A stretch of 6,788 nucleotides of DNA from Nitrospina sp. (lineage in GTDB: Bacteria; Nitrospinota; Nitrospinia; Nitrospinales; Nitrospinaceae): contig SMVT01000087.1 of the NCBI GenBank assembly GCA_004357365.1, positions 1 through 6,788 of the forward strand, given 5' to 3'. The stretch's first letter is position 1; every line of letters starts with the position of its first letter. A program made the position numbers and the translations under genes. The notes beneath the pieces are model-generated. The model made no database searches, was not told the DNA's origin, and saw nothing but the letters and a program-made list of their open reading frames with translations. Of this stretch, positions 1 to 5,360 are shown in pieces.

Positions 1-974
1 ATATCGCTGCCGTTTTTGACGATGCGTCCCGGAATGGCCGCCACGTCCTCCGCACTGTGAGCGTCGGGCAGACCGACGCCGATGTTCGACTGCACCTCGG
101 GTATTAATAATCCAATGCGGTTTTGCTTCAGAATCTCCACCGCGGTGGACAGGTCCTGAATCACTTCAAACCGTTTTTTTGGGGCGAACACAGCGGCCAT
201 CGGGTTCACGCTTCGGAAGCCGTTGCCGGTGCCCACGCCGCCGGCGATGCCAGCCGTCACCCAGCCCTTGGCCTTCTGAATCGCCGCCGTCAAACTCAAC
301 CCCAGCGCCAGTCCCGAAGCGATAGCGGCGGACAGCACGCATCCGGTACCATGCCAGTCGCCTTGGCCGATGCGCTCTCCTTTGAAGATTTCAACCCGCT
401 TGCCATCATAAAAGAAATCATCGGCATTGTTTTTTGCGTGTCCGCCTTTGATCAACACACTGCGAACTCCGGTTTTGAGTATCGCTTTGGCGGCTTTCAG
501 CCGGTCCTGCGGCCGGGTAATGCGAACCCCGGACAACGCCTTCGCTTCGGACAGATTCGGCGTCACCAGTAAAGCCAGCGGCAGCAGTTTTTCCTTGAGC
601 GCCGTCACGCCTTTTTTGGACAGCAGGGTCTTGCGGCTGGACGATTGGATGATGGGATCGACCACCAGGTTTCTGATCCGCGCCCGCTTCAAACGCCGGG
701 CGATGCATTCCACCAGCACCTCGTTGCCCAGCATGCCAGTTTTGACGGCGGCGGGTTTGGCGTCTTCCAGCACGGCTTTCAGTTGCGCCTCCACTTCTTC
801 CAGGGACAGGTCGAAGGTGGCCTGCACGCCTTTTGAATTCTGAGCGGTGATGGAGGTGATCACCGAAGTCGCAAACAATTCGTGGGCGGAAATGGTTTTG
901 ATGTCCGCCTGGATACCGGCGCCGCCGCTGGGGTCGGAGCCGGCAATGGTCAGTACCGTTGAAACCTGTTTCAT
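1..974 (-). CDS. thiDN: ThiD-ThiN fusion: HMP/HMP-P kinase with thiamine-phosphate synthase domain (3' end outside window)
   Basis: Predicted thiamine biosynthesis enzyme. The ThiD part phosphorylates hydroxymethylpyrimidine and its monophosphate; ThiN-type domains join HMP-PP to thiazole phosphate in place of ThiE. The frame is open for 324 codons from the ATG at 974 to the window edge, so the C-terminus is missing. ThiD marks: TIAGSDPSGGAGIQAD (about 9-24), KTGMLG (78-83), VVDPIIQ (104-110), TPNLSEA (138-144), KGGH (176-179) and the anion-hole motif HGTGC (208-212). From about residue 268 the sequence leaves ThiD and matches the start of ThiN: LIPEVQSNIG (290-299), then LPDAHSAEDVAAIPGRI (302-318). 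About 55 residues of ThiN are visible; more than 100 are probably outside. The start is chosen because AAAGG lies 11 nt upstream and an in-frame TGA lies close upstream. The loop after VVDP (IIQSSSRKTLL) differs from the usual VMVAKSGDPLL. The gene follows glmS by 114 nt with no pathway link. ThiD identity is very likely; ThiN is likely but partial. Confidence 0.9.
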   Translation of the reverse strand, partial: MKQVSTVLTIAGSDPSGGAGIQADIKTISAHELFATSVITSITAQNSKGVQATFDLSLEEVEAQLKAVLEDAKPAAVKTGMLGNEVLVECIARRLKRARIRNLVVDPIIQSSSRKTLLSKKGVTALKEKLLPLALLVTPNLSEAKALSGVRITRPQDRLKAAKAILKTGVRSVLIKGGHAKNNADDFFYDGKRVEIFKGERIGQGDWHGTGCVLSAAIASGLALGLSLTAAIQKAKGWVTAGIAGGVGTGNGFRSVNPMAAVFAPKKRFEVIQDLSTAVEILKQNRIGLLIPEVQSNIGVGLPDAHSAEDVAAIPGRIVKNGSD

Positions 975-1000
975 GAAATCCAATGCCTTTAATCAAAATC

Positions 1001-1027
1001 CGGCGCATCGCGGTTACGGCCGCGCCG
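1001..1027 (-). promoter_or_regulatory. Two mutually exclusive hairpins in the thiDN leader
   Basis: In the 114-nt gap between glmS and thiDN, CGGCGC (1001-1006) pairs perfectly with GCGCCG (1022-1027) across a 15-nt loop. An alternative hairpin pairs CGCGG (1009-1013) with CCGCG (1020-1024) across a 6-nt loop. The two share bases, so only one can form at a time. Neither is followed on the minus strand by a clean run of T (GATTTTGATT follows), so this is a poor intrinsic terminator. It ends 26 nt before the thiDN ATG. A regulatory role is only a possibility; short G+C-rich repeats arise by chance. Confidence 0.25.
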
Positions 1028-1028
1028 A

Positions 1029-1078
1029 TGGTTGGTCCCAGAAATGGGTATTTTAAATCAAGTATTGGTGGTTGGTCC
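1029..1078. repeat. 10-nt direct repeat in the glmS-thiDN gap
   Basis: TGGTTGGTCC occurs at 1029-1038 and again at 1069-1078, exactly 40 nt apart. The stretch between is A+T-rich (TATTTTAAATCAAGTATTGG). The spacing is close to four helical turns, so two copies of a protein-binding site on one face of the DNA are conceivable. Nothing identifies a binding protein, and it may be chance. Confidence 0.4.
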
Positions 1079-1088
1079 GGCCCACAGC

Positions 1089-2909
1089 CTAACCCACCGT
1101 TACGGATTTGGCAAGCGAACGGGGCTTGTCCACGTTCCTTTTCAGGGAGGTGGCGGTGAAATACGCAAACAGTTGGGCGATGACCATCTGAATCAGGGGC
1201 GCGATAACCGGCGGCACCGGCGGCAGAATCAGTTCCTCGCTGAACAGATCCGGGTTGCGGTTGCGCTCGTCGAAATGGATTCCCAAAACGAATCCGGAAC
1301 GCGCGCGGATTTCCTCGACGCTGGCCAGGGTGGCCTGGTACAGGACTTTCTCGGAATTGGGCGGGATGAACACAATGGAATAGATATCCGGATCGATCAT
1401 GGCCAGGGTACCGTGCTTCAAAAATCCACAGGGCATGCCCTCGGCATGAACGTAGGCGACTTCCTTCATTTTCAGGGCGGATTCCAGGGCGATCGGATAA
1501 TACACCCCTCGTCCCAGGTACAGCCAGTTCTTGACATTGCGGTGCTGGTGGGCAATGCGGTGGATAAAACCCGAACGCTCGTTCAATAGGGCCTCGATGA
1601 TATCCGGCAGGGACTTGAGCGATTTCATGAACCCGTTATAGGCTTTTTGCGTCAGCTTTTTATCCTTCAGACCCAGCTTCAGGGCCGTGCGGGTGAGCAG
1701 AATCATCTGGGCCAATGCCGCTTTGGTGCTGATCACACAGATTTCCGGTCCCGATCCCTGCAGGACCGGGCAATCGACCATTCGGGAAATGGACGAACCC
1801 ATCACGTTCACGATGGCGCCGGTTTTCGCGCCCTTCGATTTGGCATGCTTGAGGGCGGACAGGGTGTCGTAGGTCTCCCCGGACTGCGACACCGCCAGTA
1901 CAAAACTGTTTTTATCGGCCGGGGACAAGGAAACGAACTCATCCGAACTGATGGCGGGAATGTAGCGGCCGGCCAGCGCCGAAAAAATATAGTTGGCGTA
2001 CATCGCCACGTAATACGTCGTACCGACCCCGACCAGTTGAACACTTTTGCTTTTATGAATCATGTCCACCAGCCGATTGAGGGTTTTTTCTTCCACCTCC
2101 AGCGCCTTGACGACGGTCTGCGGCTGTTCGTAAATTTCCTTCAGCATGTAATGCGGGTAGCCGCCCTTCTTGGAGGTTTCGCTGTCCCATTCGATACGCG
2201 TGATGGGCTTTTCGACCTCCTGGTTGGTGACGAAGTTCTTGACCGTGTACCCGTCCTTGGAGACGATGGCGTATTCGTCGTCGTCGATGATCACCGCGTT
2301 CTTGGTGTGGTCGATGAACGCGTTGAAATCCGAACCGATGAACTTCACCTCGTCCCCGATCCCCAGCAATAAAGGTGACTCCCGTTTGGCGCAGTAGATC
2401 TGGTCGGGCTGGTGGTGGGTGATGAAAGCCAGGGCGAAGGTGCCCTCCAGCAGGTTGAGGGTCTGCACGAAACTGGCCTCGATATCTGAGGTTTTCTGGT
2501 AAAACTTTTCCAGCAGGTGGGGGATGACTTCGGTATCGGTGTCCGAGTCAAACCGGTGCCCCTCTTTTTGCAGGCGGGTTTTCAGATCCCGATAATTGGA
2601 GATGATGCCGTTGTGGATGACCGCGAATTTTTTATCACAGGACAAAAAAGGATGGGTGTTGTTGCGGGTGACCTGACCGTGGGTGGCCCAGCGGGTATGG
2701 GCGATGCCGAGGTGGGTGGAGTGCCTCAGAATATTTTCTTTCTGATAAACGTCGCCCACGCCCCCCACGTTTTTTTTGACGATGATGCTGTTACGGTTCA
2801 TCAGGGCGACACCGCAGGAATCGTAACCGCGGTATTCGAGGTTGCGAATACCGTCAAACAAAACGTTGGAAATGTCTTTCAGGCCGACCGCCCCGGTGAT
2901 TCCACACAT
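1089..2909 (-). CDS. glmS: Glutamine--fructose-6-phosphate aminotransferase (isomerizing)
   Basis: Makes glucosamine-6-phosphate from fructose-6-phosphate and glutamine, the committed step to UDP-GlcNAc in the cytoplasm. At 606 aa it is close to the 608-609 of E. coli. The N-terminal class II glutaminase domain (about 1-220) begins MCGI, with Cys2 the nucleophile once Met is removed, and keeps EYRGYDS (25-31), HTRWATHG (71-78), HNGII (99-103) and DTDTEV (123-128). The linker has the usual HYMLKEIYEQP (253-263). Two SIS domains follow: SIS1 (about 281-415) with SQSGETYDTL (341-350), and SIS2 (about 450-590) with ESALKMKE (476-483) and KHGTLAMID (498-506, His499). The tail LAKSVTVG carries the invariant Lys601; the usual last residue is Glu. 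In SIS1 the common AG.EIGVASTKAFTTQ reads SGPEICVISTKAALAQ, a noticeable divergence. The start lies 12 nt after the upstream gene's stop, with only a weak AGAAG ribosome site. No room exists for a glmS ribozyme. Confidence 0.97.
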   Translation of the reverse strand: MCGITGAVGLKDISNVLFDGIRNLEYRGYDSCGVALMNRNSIIVKKNVGGVGDVYQKENILRHSTHLGIAHTRWATHGQVTRNNTHPFLSCDKKFAVIHNGIISNYRDLKTRLQKEGHRFDSDTDTEVIPHLLEKFYQKTSDIEASFVQTLNLLEGTFALAFITHHQPDQIYCAKRESPLLLGIGDEVKFIGSDFNAFIDHTKNAVIIDDDEYAIVSKDGYTVKNFVTNQEVEKPITRIEWDSETSKKGGYPHYMLKEIYEQPQTVVKALEVEEKTLNRLVDMIHKSKSVQLVGVGTTYYVAMYANYIFSALAGRYIPAISSDEFVSLSPADKNSFVLAVSQSGETYDTLSALKHAKSKGAKTGAIVNVMGSSISRMVDCPVLQGSGPEICVISTKAALAQMILLTRTALKLGLKDKKLTQKAYNGFMKSLKSLPDIIEALLNERSGFIHRIAHQHRNVKNWLYLGRGVYYPIALESALKMKEVAYVHAEGMPCGFLKHGTLAMIDPDIYSIVFIPPNSEKVLYQATLASVEEIRARSGFVLGIHFDERNRNPDLFSEELILPPVPPVIAPLIQMVIAQLFAYFTATSLKRNVDKPRSLAKSVTVG

Positions 2910-2921
2910 AAATTTGTTCTT

Positions 2922-4127
2922 CTATTTGTTGGTCACGGTAAAATGGGCGGGCAGAACCTTGCCCGGCGGGATCACGGTTCCGGGCTCGATGGAATTGCCC
3001 GCGCCGATGACCACATCATCCCCGATAAACGAACCCAGTTTCAGAATACCCGTGTCTATGGTCTTGCGCTGATGCTTGACCTTGATGGTGCTCCAGTCCA
3101 ACTGCCGGTTGACGGTCATCGTGCCCGCGCCGATGTCCACGTTTTCTCCCAGCACGCTGTCGCCGATGAACGATAGGCGTCCGATATGGGAATTTTTCTG
3201 TACCACGCAGTTTTTCAATTCCACCCCGTAACCAACCGAGCAGTTGTCCTCCAGCGCGGTGTAACTGCGGATCAGGGAATTGTTTCCGATATAACAGTTT
3301 TTGCCGATGGAGCAGGGACCCTCCAGCACCGCCCCCGCCTTGATCACCACGTTGTCCTCGATATGAACGGTTCCCGAAATCGTGACATTCGATTCCAGGG
3401 TGGCGGTTTTGGCAATCTTCGAATGCTCCCAGGAGTCCATGATGATCTTGTTGGCCCGCAGAATCTCCCAGGGGTAGACCACGTCCAGCCATTCCTCCTC
3501 CCACATCGAGGCCCGCAGTCCCTCCCCCGCGACCAGCGCTTTGAGGGCCTTTTCCATGGACCGATTGTTTTTCTCCAGCAGTTTGAAAAAACCCGCGGGA
3601 AGAATATACACCCCGGCCAGCACGTAATTGCCGAGATGGTCTCCCTTCGGCTTTTCGATGATTTTGGTGATGTTCATGTGGGCATTCAGAAACACGTTGC
3701 CGAACATCTCGTTGGACGGCGGCAGGCAGATGGAAGCCACCGGACCCTTGAAGGCGTGAAACGACTGCTGGGCTTTGCTGTAAATGTTTTCCGCAGTCAC
3801 GATATCCCCGTAGATCAGCATGAAATACTCGCCCGGCAGGACTTTGTCTTTGATCTTCAACACCGCATCGCCGATGCCGCCCGGGCGTTTCTGCTCCACG
3901 TACTGCAGGTTGAGGCCGTTATGCACATGCTCGCCGATCTGCTCGATCAGTTTGTCCTTCTGATGCCCGACCACCACGAAAATGTCGTTGATGCCGGCTT
4001 TCTGAAGCAGATCGAGGCTGTGGTCGAACAGGTATTTCCCGGCCACGCTGATCATGGGATTGGGCCGCGTGTCGGTAAACGGTTTAAGATTGTCTCCTTT
4101 GCCGGCGGCAAGGATTACGGCTTTCAT
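2922..4127 (-). CDS. GlmU-like two-domain protein (nucleotidyltransferase fold plus left-handed beta-helix) with altered active sites
   Basis: This 401-aa protein resembles archaeal-type bifunctional sugar-1-phosphate nucleotidyltransferase/amino-sugar-phosphate acetyltransferases (Sulfolobus ST0452 type, similar length) in layout. Residues about 1-230 form the nucleotidyltransferase fold: VILAAGKG (4-11), YGDIV (106-110), IIEKP (156-160), LAGVYIL (170-176) and WLDVVYPWEILRAN (213-226). From about 237 come hexapeptide repeats of a left-handed beta-helix (VTISG, VHIED, VVIKAG, CSIGKN, CYIGNN), then IGDSVLGENVDIGAGT (321-336). Several key residues are changed. The signature GxGTR is GKGDN (9-13), the Lys of RPKP is Asn23 (RPNP), the usual GT[AG].A is GIGDA (84-88), and the acetyltransferase His (GHLTYLGD in E. 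coli GlmU) is Arg317 (GRLSFIGD). The fold is clear; activity is uncertain. It lies between a stand-alone uridylyltransferase and glmS, so a role in UDP-GlcNAc supply is the natural inference. GGAA upstream of the ATG serves as ribosome site. Confidence 0.85.
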   Translation of the reverse strand: MKAVILAAGKGDNLKPFTDTRPNPMISVAGKYLFDHSLDLLQKAGINDIFVVVGHQKDKLIEQIGEHVHNGLNLQYVEQKRPGGIGDAVLKIKDKVLPGEYFMLIYGDIVTAENIYSKAQQSFHAFKGPVASICLPPSNEMFGNVFLNAHMNITKIIEKPKGDHLGNYVLAGVYILPAGFFKLLEKNNRSMEKALKALVAGEGLRASMWEEEWLDVVYPWEILRANKIIMDSWEHSKIAKTATLESNVTISGTVHIEDNVVIKAGAVLEGPCSIGKNCYIGNNSLIRSYTALEDNCSVGYGVELKNCVVQKNSHIGRLSFIGDSVLGENVDIGAGTMTVNRQLDWSTIKVKHQRKTIDTGILKLGSFIGDDVVIGAGNSIEPGTVIPPGKVLPAHFTVTNK

Positions 4128-4137
4128 GGTTTAGGTT

Positions 4138-4147
4138 CCGAATTCGG
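4138..4147. repeat. 10-bp perfect palindrome before the GlmU-like gene
   Basis: CCGAATTCGG lies in the 50-nt gap between the uridylyltransferase stop and the GlmU-like start. Its last bases on the minus strand overlap the ribosome-binding GGAA of the downstream gene. It may fold weakly or mean nothing; no terminator-like T run follows. Confidence 0.3.
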
Positions 4148-4177
4148 TTGATTGGGGAAAACGATGGTACCGGTTGG

Positions 4178-4915
4178 TCAGGCTTGAACCATTTGCTCGG
4201 CTTTTTTCAAATCGTCGGACGAATTGATTCCGAAAATTTCATCCGCGTCCCGGGTCGAGTGGCATTCTACCGAATGCCCGTTCCGAGAGAGAATTCCGAC
4301 CGCATCGGTCAGGTAATACTCCCGCTGCGCGTTGCCGCGGTCGATTGAAGCTAACGCTTTGAAAAGGATACCCTTATCAAAACAATAAACGCCCGAGTTG
4401 TATTCGTCAACAGTTTTTTCCTGCTCGGTGGCGTCTTGGGCTTCCACAATCCTCAAAACCGCCCCGTCCGGGCCCCGGACCACCCGGCCGAAATCCTTTG
4501 GTTCCTTGGTTTTAAGGCTCAACAGGGTGCATTCCGCCCCGGTTTCGCGGTGCTTCTGGAGCAGGGTCTTAAGGGTGGCGGAGCGGATCAGCGGCATGTC
4601 TCCGCAAAGGATCAGGACCTCCCCCTCAAAATCCTCGAGGGCGGCCTGGGCCTGCTGAACCGCGTGGCCGGTTCCCAACTGCTCGGCCTGTTCGACAAAC
4701 TCCACGGGACGGTTGGCGCAGGCCTGCTTGACCTCCGCCGCCTGATACCCCACCACCACGAGGACGCGTGCGGGATTCAGGGCCGCCACCGCGTCCAGCA
4801 CATGGATCAGTAACGGACGGCCCGCCAAAGGGTTCAGGACCTTGGCGCGGTCGGAGTGCATCCGGGTGCCTTTACCGGCGGCCAGGATGACGGCGGCTAA
4901 TCCCTGTCCCGGCAT
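4178..4915 (-). CDS. Stand-alone GlmU-type N-acetylglucosamine-1-phosphate uridylyltransferase domain
   Basis: Predicted to make UDP-GlcNAc from UTP and GlcNAc-1-phosphate. At 245 aa it corresponds to the N-terminal half of GlmU (456 aa in E. coli) and stops just after that domain, without any hexapeptide beta-helix, so it should lack the acetyltransferase step. The uridylyltransferase site looks complete: LAAGKGTRM (11-19, Arg18), Lys25 in AKVLNPLAGRPLL, QLGTGHAV (79-86), CGDMPLI (104-110, metal ligand Asp106), DFGRVVRGPDG (141-151), EYNSGVY (171-177), QREYYLTDAV (197-206) and GINSSDDL (229-236, Asn231 as second metal ligand). The ATG at 4915 lies inside the end of the fis-like gene, a 19-nt overlap, with AGGA 12 nt upstream; no closer start is visible. 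The overlap suggests coupled translation. No frameshifted beta-helix remnant was noticed in the 50-nt gap behind it, so this is a true short form, not a broken full GlmU. Confidence 0.93.
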   Translation of the reverse strand: MPGQGLAAVILAAGKGTRMHSDRAKVLNPLAGRPLLIHVLDAVAALNPARVLVVVGYQAAEVKQACANRPVEFVEQAEQLGTGHAVQQAQAALEDFEGEVLILCGDMPLIRSATLKTLLQKHRETGAECTLLSLKTKEPKDFGRVVRGPDGAVLRIVEAQDATEQEKTVDEYNSGVYCFDKGILFKALASIDRGNAQREYYLTDAVGILSRNGHSVECHSTRDADEIFGINSSDDLKKAEQMVQA

Positions 4916-5163
4916 TGGATGTTGTAGTCCTGGATTTTTTTGCGCAGGGTGTTGCGGTTGATGCCGAGAATATTGGCGGCCTGGGTCCGGTTGCCTTCGG
5001 TTTTCTGAAGCACGATTTCCAAAAGGGGTTTTTCAACCCCGCTGATGATCAAATCGTGAAGCCCTCCGTCCTGCCGGCCGTCCATATGCGACACGTACTT
5101 TTTAACGCTTTTATGGAGCCATCTTTCGAGAAACGTCTGGATGTCCTTATCGACCTTCGGCAT
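4897..5163 (-). CDS. Fis-family DNA-binding protein
   Basis: Small (88 aa) homologue of the nucleoid protein and regulator Fis (98 aa in E. coli). The likeness covers most of the protein and not only the helix-turn-helix. LHDLIISGVEKPLLEIVLQ (35-53) matches the dimerising helices (LYELVLAEVEQPLLDMVMQ in E. coli). EGNRTQAANILGINRNTLRK (55-74) is the C-terminal helix-turn-helix, with QDYNI after it. No AAA+ or receiver domain is attached, so it is not a fragment of an NtrC-type activator as far as can be seen. The E. coli beta-hairpin arm that contacts Hin/Gin recombinases is not recognisable at the shorter N-terminus. The start at 5163 has an in-frame stop 27 nt upstream, but only a poor ribosome site. 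It is the first gene of the amino-sugar operon, so it may control it or simply be co-transcribed. In E. coli fis sits behind dusB, a different setting. Confidence 0.88.
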   Translation of the reverse strand: MPKVDKDIQTFLERWLHKSVKKYVSHMDGRQDGGLHDLIISGVEKPLLEIVLQKTEGNRTQAANILGINRNTLRKKIQDYNIQCRDRD

Positions 5164-5212
5164 AGGCTTGTGATGGACAAATGGATTTCAGGGTCAGTTG
5201 TCAGGCAGTGGA

Positions 5213-5246
5213 GGACCGCATCCTAACAAACCCGGTGCGGCAGGTC
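5213..5246. promoter_or_regulatory. Imperfect inverted repeat spanning the fis promoter (candidate operator)
   Basis: GGACCGCA (5213-5220) is mirrored by TGCGG-CA-GGTC (5236-5246), that is, matching arms with a 2-nt bulge around a 15-nt centre. The arms touch the -10 and -35 boxes of the minus-strand promoter, so a dimeric protein bound here would block it. Fis is known to repress its own promoter in E. coli, but this G+C-rich repeat does not resemble the A+T-centred Fis consensus. The repressor, if any, is unknown. Confidence 0.3.
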
Positions 5247-5248
5247 AA
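5220..5248 (-). promoter_or_regulatory. Sigma-70-type promoter for the fis-glm operon
   Basis: On the minus strand TTGACC (5243-5248) is followed after exactly 17 nt by TAGGAT (5220-5225), a strong match to the -35/-10 consensus. Transcription would begin near 5213, leaving an untranslated leader of about 50 nt before the fis-like ATG at 5163. No other promoter of like quality is seen between the minus-strand genes. Confidence 0.65.
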
Positions 5249-5287
5249 GAACGGCTTGCGACCCTCCGGATTTAAAGTAATTTACAG

Positions 5288-5317
5288 TTGATAAAAAACA
5301 AAGGGATGGCATAAGAT
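5288..5317 (+). promoter_or_regulatory. Candidate promoter for mtaB
   Basis: TTGATA (5288-5293) and TAAGAT (5312-5317) are 18 nt apart in an A+T-rich stretch (about 5270-5335) that contrasts with its surroundings. A start near 5324 would give a leader of about 37 nt to the GTG at 5361 but almost none to an upstream in-frame TTG at 5331, which favours the GTG start. Confidence 0.5.
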
Positions 5318-5347
5318 GGGAGATTAAATATTGATCGCCCGGAAAAA

Positions 5348-5352
5348 AGGAA
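5348..5352 (+). promoter_or_regulatory. Ribosome binding site deciding the mtaB start
   Basis: AGGAA within AAAAAAGGAAAACTT lies 8 nt before the GTG at 5361. The in-frame TTG at 5331 also has a purine-rich GGGAGA before it, but it would add ten residues (MIARKKGKLI) ahead of the family's usual beginning KVAF.TLGC. Confidence 0.6.
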
Positions 5353-5360
5353 AACTTATC

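Noticed and set aside
418..1008. A 196-codon minus-strand frame in the thiD region that might suggest a frameshift
   Set aside because: It is an out-of-frame reading of thiDN. The true frame from the ATG at 974 is uninterrupted to the window edge and shows all ThiD motifs.
1001..1027. Intrinsic terminator between glmS and thiDN
   Set aside because: The stem is short, the loop long, and the downstream T run is broken (GATTTTGATT).
975..1088. TPP riboswitch before thiDN
   Set aside because: The conserved CUGAGA and ACCUGA elements are absent and the gap is short for one.
2910..2921. glmS ribozyme upstream of glmS
   Set aside because: Only 12 nt separate glmS from the upstream gene, with coding sequence before that; the ribozyme core needs over 100 nt.
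3186..4151. A 321-codon open frame on the plus strand opposite the GlmU-like gene, and a 241-codon one at 1647-2372 opposite glmS
   Set aside because: Their translations are low-complexity and resemble no family, while the minus-strand frames encode recognisable enzymes with intact motifs. Long antisense frames are common in G+C-rich coding DNA.
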